Translations under genes and position numbers: made by a program
Shown here: one piece after another, positions 55,023-63,038 of the stretch
How the letters are laid out: each line of letters starts with the position of its first letter
How positions within the stretch are numbered: the first letter of the stretch is position 1
Source: Methanosphaera sp. ISO3-F5
GTDB lineage: Archaea; Methanobacteriota; Methanobacteria; Methanobacteriales; Methanobacteriaceae
Length of the DNA: 64,000 nt
Direction of reading: 5' to 3'
Assembly: GCF_034480035.2 (NCBI RefSeq)
Contig: NZ_CP118753.2
Span: 1,645,426-1,709,425, forward strand
The notes under the pieces: generated by a model
Told to the model about the DNA's origin: nothing
Database searches by the model: none
The model's input: only the letters and a program-made list of their open reading frames with translations

Positions 55023-55886
55023 ATGTCAAATCATGAACACAAATTTATGAAATACTTAAGAAAAGAAAGATTACCTCACATATTCTGCCCAGGTTGTGGA
55101 GACGGAATAGTACTAAACACACTATTCAACGCAATAGAAATGTCAGACATAGACTTCGAAAACATAAGCATGGTATCAGGAATAGGATGTTCCTCAAGAA
55201 TACCAGGATACGTAAAATGTGACTCACTCCACACAACACACGGAAGAGCACTAGCATTCGCAACAGGACTAAAAACAGCAAACCCAAAACAAGACGTAAT
55301 AGTAGTAACCGGAGACGGAGACGCAACCAGTATCGGAGGAAACCACCTAATCCACGCAGCAAGAAGAAACATAGACCTGACCGTAATATGCATAAACAAT
55401 GACATATACGGAATGACCGGAGGACAAATAAGTCCAACCAGCCCACTAGGAAGCTACGCAACAACAGCCCCATACGGATCAACAGACAAACCATTCAACA
55501 TAGCAGAAATAGCAAAAGCAGCAGGAGCAACATACGTAGCAAAATACACAACAGCCCAACCAATACAAGTATCACAAGCAATCAAAGCAGGACTAGAAAA
55601 CAAAGGATTCTCATTCATAGAAGTAGTAGCACAATGCCCAACATACTACGGAAGAAAAAACAAAATACGAAGCCCAATAGAAATGCTAAACTGGCTAAAA
55701 GAAAACACAATCACCATTGAACAAGCAAAAAACATGACAGAAGAAGAACTAGAAGGAAAAATAATAACCGGAGAATACATAAACAAACCAAGAAAAGAAT
55801 TCATCGAAGCACTAGAAGAAATCACAAAAAACAACACAGACATAAACCCAGACACAAACATAAACAGAGCATACAGGAGTGAATAA
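55023..55886 (+). CDS. korB: 2-oxoglutarate:ferredoxin oxidoreductase, beta (TPP) subunit
   Basis: A 287-residue thiamine-diphosphate subunit. CPGCGDGI near the N-terminus, GIGCSSRIPGY, the TPP/Mg motif VTGDGDATSIGGNHLIHAAR with NNDIYGMTGGQISPTSP, and a final helical tail identify KorB. It binds TPP and the active aldehyde intermediate. The length is normal. Translation is probably coupled with korA, whose stop is six bases upstream. Confidence 0.96.
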   Translation: MSNHEHKFMKYLRKERLPHIFCPGCGDGIVLNTLFNAIEMSDIDFENISMVSGIGCSSRIPGYVKCDSLHTTHGRALAFATGLKTANPKQDVIVVTGDGDATSIGGNHLIHAARRNIDLTVICINNDIYGMTGGQISPTSPLGSYATTAPYGSTDKPFNIAEIAKAAGATYVAKYTTAQPIQVSQAIKAGLENKGFSFIEVVAQCPTYYGRKNKIRSPIEMLNWLKENTITIEQAKNMTEEELEGKIITGEYINKPRKEFIEALEEITKNNTDINPDTNINRAYRSE

Positions 55887-55890
55887 GACA

Positions 55891-56448
55891 ATGAGAACAG
55901 ATATAAGAATAGCAGGATTCGGAGGACAAGGAGTACTCATGTGCGGAATAGTAATAGCAAAAGCAGCATCACTATTCGACAAAAACTACGCAGTACAAAC
56001 ACAATCCTACGGACCAGAAGCAAGAGGAGGCGCAAGCCGAACAGAAGTAGTAGTCAGCGACGAACAAATAGACTACCCAAAAGTAGAAAACCCACAAATA
56101 TTCGTAGCAATGAGCCACGAAGCACTAATAAAATACATAGACGACATAAAAACAGGAGCAACACTCCTCATAGACCCAGACCTAGTATACCAAGATGAAA
56201 TCAAAGACATCATAGAAGAAAAACAACTACAAATATACCACTCCAAAGCAACACAAACAGCAGAACAAACAATAGGAAAAAAAATAGTATCAAACATCGT
56301 CATGCTAGGATCATTTGTAGAAGCAACAGGAATAATAACCGAAGAATCAGCAAAACAATCAATCCTAGACAGCGTACCAAAAGGAACAGAAGAACTAAAC
56401 CTACAAGCATTCGAAGAAGGAAAAAAAATAGTAAAAAAAATAAACTAA
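55891..56448 (+). CDS. korC: 2-oxoglutarate:ferredoxin oxidoreductase, gamma subunit
   Basis: A 185-residue gamma subunit, the CoA-site domain. It starts MRTDIRIAGFGGQGVLMCG and has YGPEARGGASRTEVVVS, both signatures of the POR/KOR gamma family. A longer frame from GTG 55879 overlaps korB, but AGGAGTGA at 55875-55882 is well placed for ATG 55891. Completes the four-subunit enzyme with korDAB. Confidence 0.95.
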   Translation: MRTDIRIAGFGGQGVLMCGIVIAKAASLFDKNYAVQTQSYGPEARGGASRTEVVVSDEQIDYPKVENPQIFVAMSHEALIKYIDDIKTGATLLIDPDLVYQDEIKDIIEEKQLQIYHSKATQTAEQTIGKKIVSNIVMLGSFVEATGIITEESAKQSILDSVPKGTEELNLQAFEEGKKIVKKIN

Positions 56449-56477
56449 AAAAAATAACAAAACAAGGAGTATATAAT

Positions 56478-57584
56478 ATGAACATACACGAATACGTAGC
56501 AAAATCAATATTTGAAAAATGCAACATAAGAGTACCAAGAAGCTACCTTGCAAACTCACCAGAAGAAGCAAAAGCAAAAGCAGAAATGATAGCCAAACCA
56601 GTAGCAGTAAAATCACAAGTACTATCAGGAGGCCGAGGAAAAGCAGGAGGAATACTCTTCGCAGACACACCAAAAGAAGCAGCAGAAAGAACAAAAGAAC
56701 TATTCAAGAAAACAATCAAAGGAGAAAAAGTCACAAAAGTACTAATCGAAGAAAAAGTAGACGGAAAAATCGACGAATACTTCATATCAATAATCCTAGA
56801 TAGAAACGCCAAAAAACCACTAATCATGGCAAGTATGTCAGGTGGAATGGACATAGAACAAGTAGCAAAAGAAACACCAGAAAAAATAGTAAAACAATAC
56901 ATAGAACCACTAGAAGAATTCATGCCATACCAAGCAAGAAACATAGCACTAAAAATGGGAGTAGACACAAGCGACGTATCCGCAGTAGGATCATTCATAT
57001 GGAAACTATACCAAGCATTCAATGACTACGATGCAACAGTAGCAGAAATCAACCCACTCATGAAAACAGAAAACGGATTCATAGCAGCAGACGCAAAAAT
57101 GGCAGTAGATGATGACGCATTATTCAGACACACAAAAATCAAAGAATTCGATGACTTCAGAGACGAAGAATTCGCATACGTAAAACTAGACGGAAACATA
57201 GCAGTAATAGGAAACGGAGCAGGACTAACACTAACCGGTATGGACTTAATAGAATACTATGGAGAAAAACCAGCAACATTCCTAGACGTAGGTGGAGGAG
57301 CCAGCGAAGAAAACATTACAAAAGCAATCGAACTAGTACTCAAAAATCCTAACGTAAAAGTAATATTCCTCAACGTACTAGGAGGAATAACAAGAGCAGA
57401 TGATGTAGCACACGCAGTAGTAAACGTATCCAAAGAAGCAGGACACAAAGTACCTATAGTAATAAGATTAACAGGTACAAACGAAGAAGAAGGACAAAAA
57501 ATTCTTAAAGAAAACAACATACCATTCGAAACATCAATGGAAAAAGCTGCACAAAAAGCAGTATCCATAATGCAAGAATTATAA
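56478..57584 (+). CDS. sucC: succinyl-CoA ligase, beta subunit
   Basis: Forms succinyl-CoA from succinate with nucleotide triphosphate, giving the substrate of KOR in the reductive direction. The 368-residue protein has an ATP-grasp fold (MNIHEYVAKSIFEKCNIRVP, GGRGKAGGI, EINPL, GNGAGLTLTGMD, GGGASEENI). AAGGAG precedes the ATG. It is last in the kor operon; the partner sucD is not in the window and must lie elsewhere. Confidence 0.96.
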   Translation: MNIHEYVAKSIFEKCNIRVPRSYLANSPEEAKAKAEMIAKPVAVKSQVLSGGRGKAGGILFADTPKEAAERTKELFKKTIKGEKVTKVLIEEKVDGKIDEYFISIILDRNAKKPLIMASMSGGMDIEQVAKETPEKIVKQYIEPLEEFMPYQARNIALKMGVDTSDVSAVGSFIWKLYQAFNDYDATVAEINPLMKTENGFIAADAKMAVDDDALFRHTKIKEFDDFRDEEFAYVKLDGNIAVIGNGAGLTLTGMDLIEYYGEKPATFLDVGGGASEENITKAIELVLKNPNVKVIFLNVLGGITRADDVAHAVVNVSKEAGHKVPIVIRLTGTNEEEGQKILKENNIPFETSMEKAAQKAVSIMQEL

Positions 57585-57616
57585 ACTCTCTCCTCACCCA
57601 CTAATTTTTATTATTA

Positions 57617-57656
57617 TAATTTTTTTCCACAGTTCATGCAGAATTTATCTTACATT
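57617..57656 (-). repeat. duplicated tail of the downstream Dus-M48-zinc ribbon gene
   Basis: These about 40 bases match 58507-58546 at 38 of 40 positions. On the minus strand they encode DKFCMNCGKKL and stop, the exact C-terminus of the gene at 58507-60579, but no gene precedes them (a stop follows at once upstream). The two copies, in direct orientation, bracket the MNT-HEPN gene pair. The rest of the sucC-MNT gap is A/T-rich. Confidence 0.8.
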
Positions 57657-57794
57657 TTCTCAGATTGGAATGTGGATTGTACCATAATTTTTCATATACT
57701 CTTTAATGTGAAGAGTACTAATTTGATTTTATTTAAAAAAATATTATAACTATTTTTAACAAAGTATAATTACAAAAATATTCAATTGATTATT

Positions 57795-58100
57795 ATGAAA
57801 AATCGTCGTTTAATTGCTCAAAAATTTGCAAATTCAATAAAATCACAATATATAGATAAAATTATATTATACGGCTCTGTTGCACGTGGTGACGATACTG
57901 AAAACTCCGATATAGATATTTTAATAATTACAAATAATTATGATAAAATTGAATCAAAAGTATATAATGAAAGTTATACTATAATAATTGATGATAATGA
58001 AATAATCTCACCACATTTTATAACTCCTGAACATTTTGAGAAAATTAAAAATTTTTCTTTTATTTCAACTGTACTGAAAGAGGGGATCTTACTTGGATGA
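57795..58100 (+). CDS. MNT-type nucleotidyltransferase antitoxin
   Basis: A 101-residue minimal nucleotidyltransferase of the pol-beta superfamily. It carries ILYGSVARGDDTENSDIDILI, which holds the GS and the D-x-D metal-binding pair. In MNT-HEPN pairs this enzyme silences the partner by attaching AMP to a Tyr. A TTG at 57786 is in frame, but ATG 57795 gives the usual MKNRRLIAQKF start. Its last eight bases overlap the HEPN gene. Codon use is plainer (GAT, AAT, ATT) than in the kor operon, consistent with separate acquisition. Confidence 0.85.
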   Translation: MKNRRLIAQKFANSIKSQYIDKIILYGSVARGDDTENSDIDILIITNNYDKIESKVYNESYTIIIDDNEIISPHFITPEHFEKIKNFSFISTVLKEGILLG

Positions 58101-58470
58101 AATAGATTACTATTTTAGAAATGCTGAAGAAAATCTTGAATCAAGTATTGCGCTTTACGACTTGGGGAAATGCCGTAATTCACTTTCCTTATCTTATTAT
58201 GCAATGTTTTTAGTTGCTAAAGGATTGCTTATTTCTGAAGGACATATAACTAAAACTCATAGCGGAGTTAAATCAGATTTTTCGAAGTTTTACGTCAAAG
58301 AGGGTATATTTGAACAAAAATGGTATGTTGAACTTTCAAGATCTGAAACGTTACGCAATCAAGCAGATTATGATGTAACCTTTAATTTCAACAAAAAAGT
58401 AGCACAAGAGCGTATAATAGCTGCTACAAATTTCATTAAAGTTGTTAAAGATTATATTAGAAATAAATGA
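58093..58470 (+). CDS. HEPN-domain toxin partner
   Basis: A 125-residue all-helical HEPN protein from TTG 58093 with AGGGG seven bases before it. It has SIALYDLGKCRNSLSLSYYAMFLVAKGLL, the SYYA core of the HEPN family that pairs with MNT proteins, and SETLRNQADYDV, the RN-x-x-DY segment typical of this branch. Such proteins are RNases or sensor subunits; which applies here is unknown. The 8-base overlap with the MNT gene is the expected toxin-antitoxin arrangement. Confidence 0.85.
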   Translation: MDEIDYYFRNAEENLESSIALYDLGKCRNSLSLSYYAMFLVAKGLLISEGHITKTHSGVKSDFSKFYVKEGIFEQKWYVELSRSETLRNQADYDVTFNFNKKVAQERIIAATNFIKVVKDYIRNK

Positions 58471-58506
58471 ATTAGTAAGTATATACCTTACTTATTTTAA
58501 ATATTA

Positions 58507-60579
58507 TCATAATTTTTTTCCACAGTTCATGCAGAATTTGTCTTCACTATTTACTTGACTGCCACAGTCTTGGCAGATGTTATTTTTTTCATGTAGGTTA
58601 TAACCGCATTGCATGCAGAAGTTATCATAATTTTCAACTTTACTTCCACAATTTGGACAACACTTTACTTCATTGTTTGTTGCATTAAATGAGGACACAT
58701 TACTTGATTGTTGCATTTGTGGCATAGAGTTTGGAATATAATTGTCCTTCTTGAATTCACGTTTGACTTTCGGTGTTTTATCAAGCAGTGGCCCAGCATA
58801 AAAGTCACTATCTTCACTTAATTCATATAATGATTCTCTCATAACCGCAATACGTTTACTGTCAGAAGGGTGAGTTGAAAAGAAATCAAATTCGTTACGG
58901 TTTCCCTCAGAAAATTTCTGCCAAAAGTCCGGGACAATGTTCATATTAAATCCAGCCATATAAGCTAGTTTCAAACCTAACTTGTCTGCTTCAAGTTCAT
59001 GATCACGACCCCATGGTTTTGTTAAAAAGTAATGAGAACCAAAATCAGCAACATTAACAGCAGCACGAGTCAAATCTCCAGCCCCATGAAAACCCAACAT
59101 GTCAAGAGCAAAACTCCCCATCCAAGTAGCATTACTAAGACTGTTCTTCGTATTATCTACACTTGCACTAGTCCTTGAATGATCAAGAAGTGCATGTGAA
59201 ATTTCATGAGACAACACGAATGCAAGTTCATCCTCATATTCCATGAGTGACAATATTCCCGCATAAACCAGTATCTTACCCCCAGGAAAACAACATGCAT
59301 TAACTGTTCCACTATTAACAAGGTGTACTTCCCAATCATAGTAATCTTCAACATAATCATATCTTCCAATTTTCATAAGATAATCGTTAACAGTATTAAT
59401 AAGTCTTGAAGATATGTTAAACACCATCTGACCTTGGGGTGTATTGTCTAGTAATTCATACTGGTTCACCTCATTATAATAATAATTATAGCTTTCTGCA
59501 AGAAATTCATCATCATCTACTGTATCATAATGCTTCTTACCAGTAAAGGGGTTCACTGCACTTCTATCATCCTTGCTCATAATAATGTCCTCCCCTAAAT
59601 ATTTATCTAATATATAGAATAGTTCTTCTTGTGTACTACTTTTAACAACTTCTTGTTTAAATCTTTTATCACAACATATACTCTTCAAATAATCCATAGT
59701 ATGTTTCCTCATCTTACGAATTGCAACATGTTCTCCCTTAAGTTTCACAAGCAAACACGTATGGTATTTAATACAATTAATTATTTCATCCAGACTCACT
59801 TCTACAGGTTTAAGACCACTTTCAAGGTAATTCACACAATCTCTTATCAGCCATGGATTACCAACACATCCTCTGCCAACCATCACAGCATCACAATCTG
59901 TAACATTTAACATTTCCATAGCATCATAACATGAACATACATCACCATTACCAATAACAGGTATGTCAACACATTCCTTAACATCTCGTATAACCGACCA
60001 GTCAGAGTGTCCTGAGTATCCCTGACTTCTGGTACGTGGATGAACAGTAATTGCAGAAGCACCTGCTTCTTCAACAAGGCCTGCTACACTAACTGCATTA
60101 ACACAATTTTCATCCCATCCACTTCTAATCTTCACAGTAACAGGCAAGTCAACACTATTAACTACTCCCTCAACAATATCATATATTTTCTCAGGATTTC
60201 TTAATAATCTACTACCAGCCATTCTTTCATTAGTAACCTTAGCCACAGGACAACCCATATTAATGTCAAGGAGGTCCGGTTTAAAATTTTCCTCAACATA
60301 CTCTGCAGCATAACATAGAATATTCTTATCTGAGCCAAAAATCTGAACAGCTAATGGTCTTTCATAATCTTCAAAATATAACATTTCACAGGTTTTCTTG
60401 CTACCATAATATAATGCATTAGAAGAAATCATCTCACCACTGACAAGCCCACAACCCATAGACTTAACAATACTCCTAAAAGCATGATCACAAACACCAG
60501 ACATAGGAGCTAACACAATCTGATTATCTATTTGAACATTTTTAATCTTCCACTTCATACAGGACACAAATAATTTCAT
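58507..60579 (-). CDS. fusion: tRNA-dihydrouridine synthase, M48 metallopeptidase, two zinc ribbons
   Basis: A 690-residue protein with two enzymes in one frame. Residues 1-333 are a Dus flavoenzyme: VLAPMSGVCDHAFRS, DINMGCPVAKVTNE with the catalytic Cys, VTVKIRSGWDEN, TVHPRTRSQGYSG and VMVGRGCVGNP. Residues 334-600 are an M48 zinc peptidase starting MSKDDRSAVNPFTGKKHYDT, with LSHEISHALLDH (HExxH at 458-462) and HELEADKLG giving the third ligand. The end has two four-Cys ribbons (CPNCGS with CMQCG, and CQDCGS with CMNCG). No membrane helix is apparent. ATG 59580, at the junction, has its own strong ribosome binding site, so a separate peptidase may also be made. The N-terminal start could be ATG 60579 or 60558. 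Confidence 0.88.
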   Translation of the reverse strand: MKLFVSCMKWKIKNVQIDNQIVLAPMSGVCDHAFRSIVKSMGCGLVSGEMISSNALYYGSKKTCEMLYFEDYERPLAVQIFGSDKNILCYAAEYVEENFKPDLLDINMGCPVAKVTNERMAGSRLLRNPEKIYDIVEGVVNSVDLPVTVKIRSGWDENCVNAVSVAGLVEEAGASAITVHPRTRSQGYSGHSDWSVIRDVKECVDIPVIGNGDVCSCYDAMEMLNVTDCDAVMVGRGCVGNPWLIRDCVNYLESGLKPVEVSLDEIINCIKYHTCLLVKLKGEHVAIRKMRKHTMDYLKSICCDKRFKQEVVKSSTQEELFYILDKYLGEDIIMSKDDRSAVNPFTGKKHYDTVDDDEFLAESYNYYYNEVNQYELLDNTPQGQMVFNISSRLINTVNDYLMKIGRYDYVEDYYDWEVHLVNSGTVNACCFPGGKILVYAGILSLMEYEDELAFVLSHEISHALLDHSRTSASVDNTKNSLSNATWMGSFALDMLGFHGAGDLTRAAVNVADFGSHYFLTKPWGRDHELEADKLGLKLAYMAGFNMNIVPDFWQKFSEGNRNEFDFFSTHPSDSKRIAVMRESLYELSEDSDFYAGPLLDKTPKVKREFKKDNYIPNSMPQMQQSSNVSSFNATNNEVKCCPNCGSKVENYDNFCMQCGYNLHEKNNICQDCGSQVNSEDKFCMNCGKKL
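59580..59596 (-). promoter_or_regulatory. internal ribosome binding site for the M48 half
   Basis: On the minus strand AGGGGAGG (59589-59596) lies eight bases before ATG 59580, in frame with the fusion protein. This matches the best ribosome binding sites in the window. It implies that the 357-residue peptidase was or still is translated independently. Confidence 0.65.
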
Positions 60580-60669
60580 TTTTCTTTAAGAACACTCATT
60601 TTAATAATATATATTTTATATATGCAATATAATATATTCTAAAGACATATAGTAATTTTAGTGATTAAA

Positions 60670-60825
60670 ATGGCATCAATAAAAACAATTAGGGTTAAAG
60701 AAAGAACACATCAGAGATTAAAAGAAAGAGGAAAAAAAGATGAATCATATGATGATATAATAAACAATATTCTTAATATCACAGAAAGATATGAAGAGTT
60801 AAATCTCGAAAAAAATTATGATTAA
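60670..60825 (+). CDS. small VapB-type antitoxin-like protein
   Basis: A 51-residue protein, MASIKTIRVKERTHQRLKER followed by GKKDESYDDIINNILNITERYEEL. The KTIRV-x-E-x-x-x-RL and D-ES-DDII pattern is that of the short archaeal VapB (UPF0330/DUF217-type) ribbon-helix antitoxins. TATA-like sequence lies about 50 bases upstream. Its expected toxin is missing: downstream only an 18-codon frame remains before the tnpB element, so it may be an orphan. Confidence 0.7.
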   Translation: MASIKTIRVKERTHQRLKERGKKDESYDDIINNILNITERYEELNLEKNYD

Positions 60826-60837
60826 TTGGTGGTTCAG

Positions 60838-60894
60838 ATGGTAACATCAAAACAGGTTTCTTATGATTTTACCAATGTTAATTTGGCTCTGTAG
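60838..60894 (+). other. 18-codon stub after the antitoxin, possibly a cut toxin gene
   Basis: A GGTGG site at 60828-60832 precedes ATG 60838 and a frame of 18 codons (MVTSKQVSYDFTNVNLAL) ending at TAG 60892-60894. Its position is that of a toxin start, and the tnpB-type element begins close by, so interruption is possible. No toxin family can be recognised from it. Confidence 0.3.
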
Positions 60895-61029
60895 AAAACC
60901 TTGCATTGAGAGAAATATGAGTAATAACCCAAATATAGTTTTTTTACAGAGGGAAATATTTTATTTCAATATTCTCCTTTCTTCATCCTAATACAATTCT
61001 CACCCATATTGAGTAATCGTATTTTTCAT

Positions 61030-61130
61030 TTGATTCCTGCCTAATTGCCGCCAACGCTAAGCATAGTAAGTGGTACAGGCGATCTCCGGGAAACCCTCGG
61101 TTCACATATAAAAATACTTTGTTTATATAA
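61030..61130 (-). ncRNA. probable omega RNA / right-end structure of the tnpB element
   Basis: Immediately downstream of tnpB the base composition jumps to GC-rich at 61035-61107, in an otherwise A/T-rich area. Short complementary arms occur (CCGAGGGTTTCCCGG; CGCC with GGCG; GCCT with AGGC). IS200/IS605-type tnpB genes encode a guide RNA that overlaps and extends past the 3' end, and this block has that position. Exact ends and guide are not determined; the guide would lie to the left, between about 60890 and 61030. Confidence 0.6.
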
Positions 61131-62230
61131 TTATATTTTTTTTAATCCTTCTCGTTGTATGTTTTTGGCTGCGTTTATGTCTCTGTCATGTATGTTTCCA
61201 CATTGTGGACATGTCCATATTCTGTTGTTGAGTTTTAACTTGTCATTGTAGTATTGGCAGTTGTTGCATGTTTTACTGGAGGGGTACCATTGGTCGATGT
61301 GTATTAGTGTTCGTCCGTGTTCATATGCTCTTTTTGTTCTATTATTTTTGTGAACATGTGCCATGATTTTTCTTGTATGCTCTTAGATAGTCTGCTGTTT
61401 TTTAGCATACCTTTGATGTTTAGTGTTTCCATGCAGATTACTTGGTATTCTTCTGTTAATTGTTGTGCTATCTTATAGAAGTGATAGTCTAGTATGTTAT
61501 GTATTTTTTCATAGGTTTGTGCTATTTTCTTTTTGATTTTATTATAGTTTTTGCTGCTAAATTCTTTTTTGGATAGTTTTCTTTGTAATCTTCGTATTTT
61601 GTTGTTTAGTTGTATGATTTTGTTTTGTTGTGGGAACTGTATTATTTTGCCCGTGTTTATTGTGACAAAACGTGATACTCCCAAATCTATACCACAACTA
61701 CGATTATTACTCTTAAAAATATGTCTTGTAACATTTTTACATAAAATAGAAATAAAATATTTGCCGGATGCTTTTCTTTTAACTGTTACAGATTGTATTT
61801 GGCCAGTTATCTTTTGATGGGTACGATATCTTATCCAACCTACCTTAGGAAGGCGAATAAATTTGTCCTTAATTCTGATATTGTTATTGATATTATTGGT
61901 TTTATAAGATTGTACTGGATTATATTTATTTTTATGGCGTGGATACTTGCTGATTTGGTTAAAGAATCTGTTAAATGCATTTTCTAAATTTTTCAATGAT
62001 TCAATTAAACCTGTGGAATCAACTCGTTTTAACCAAGTTTTAGACTTTTTTAGCTCAGTTAACATAGCTGAACAATCATAAAAAGATAAATACTCCATAT
62101 TTTCAGTATATGCTTTCTTTTTGGCATCCAGAAAAGTATTAAAAACAAACCGACAACAACCAAACTGATTGGTGAAAAAATTCTCCTGAACCTCATCAGG
62201 ATAAATACGAACAACAAAACTCTTATACAT
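61131..62230 (-). pseudogene. tnpB: frameshifted TnpB (IS200/IS605-type RNA-guided nuclease)
   Basis: Two overlapping frames give one TnpB. The first (from ATG 62230) has the N-terminal helical part, CGIDLGVSRF with RuvC Asp at about residue 182, and VICMETLNIKGM with Glu at about 268. It runs to KSWHMFTKIIEQKEH, then leaves the family and stops at 61304. The second frame continues AYEHGRTLIHIDQWYPSSKT with the CNNC/CPQC zinc finger and DRDINAAKNI, the third catalytic acid. The break is near CAAAAAGAGCA (about 61335-61345) and looks like a 2-base gain or 1-base loss. Without correction the product lacks the zinc finger and the last catalytic Asp. No tnpA is present. Confidence 0.85.
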
Positions 62231-62458
62231 AACAACTTTCAAAAAAATACACCAAATAATAAAATATTAAATATAGATAATAAATTATTACTTATTGTAT
62301 AGTTAATAATTATTTGATAATAGTATTTAAATATTTTGATAAAAAGTCAATGCTATTAAGTTGAGGTATTGTTGAACTTTGGTAGGATTATATATTTTTT
62401 TTAATGTTTATTTTTTTTTACATAATATTTATAAGTGATGATGTATATATTATTATAT

Positions 62459-62929
62459 ATGGTAGGCAAAACTAAAATTGATATTTTTAGGAATATGTCT
62501 AAATCTGAGTTAAAAGAAGCAATGCATGAGTATGTTATAGCTCATAGAATATATGAACGATTATATGCTATTAATTTATTAGCAGAAGGTTATTCATATG
62601 ATATGGTAGCACATAAAATGAATAAATCTTATCAGACTATTCACAGGTGGGCTAAAATTTGTGAATCTGAGGGAATTGATGGTTTGAAACCTAATTATAC
62701 TGGTGGAAGACCAGAAAAAATAAGTAAATCAGATTTACATAAAGTAGACATTATGATTAAAGAAAATGATGAAATTACTATTCAAGAAGTTCATGATTTT
62801 ATTTTAAAAGAATTTAATGTCGATTACAGTATGAAGCAAATATGGGAGATTTTAACTCAAAAACTAAATTATAAATGTAAAAATACTAAAGTTATACCCA
62901 AAAATAAAGAGTTAATCATTAATACATAG
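62459..62929 (+). CDS. IS630-type HTH transposase N-terminal protein (OrfA-like)
   Basis: A 156-residue HTH protein. AINLLAEGYSYDMVAHKMNKSYQTIHRWAK, then SEGIDGLKPNYTGGRPEKIS and IQEVHDFILKEFNVDYSMKQIWEILTQKL match the paired HTH start of IS630/Tc1 transposases. No DDE domain follows, so it is an OrfA or a remnant. The frame opens at GTG 62435; ATG 62459 lies about 25 bases after TATA-like ATTTATAA (62427-62434), suggesting a near-leaderless start. Between it and tnpB (62243-62434) only A/T-rich DNA is seen. Confidence 0.7.
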   Translation: MVGKTKIDIFRNMSKSELKEAMHEYVIAHRIYERLYAINLLAEGYSYDMVAHKMNKSYQTIHRWAKICESEGIDGLKPNYTGGRPEKISKSDLHKVDIMIKENDEITIQEVHDFILKEFNVDYSMKQIWEILTQKLNYKCKNTKVIPKNKELIINT

Positions 62930-63038
62930 TAATTTATAGGTTTAGATCATTATTCTTATTGTTTTTAATCTAATATTTTTTTTTGCATCACATCATCTAT
63001 AAAAAACATTATGTAATATTTTGGTGGTTTGATTTATC

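Noticed and set aside
54098-56803. Arg/Asn-rich frames overlapping the kor and sucC genes
   Set aside because: They are frame shadows of strongly supported metabolic genes with A/C-rich codon bias.
61035-61107. GC-rich block as a tRNA gene
   Set aside because: Contains GGTTCA resembling a T-loop, but no acceptor, D or anticodon stems can be drawn; position after tnpB explains it better as guide-RNA sequence.
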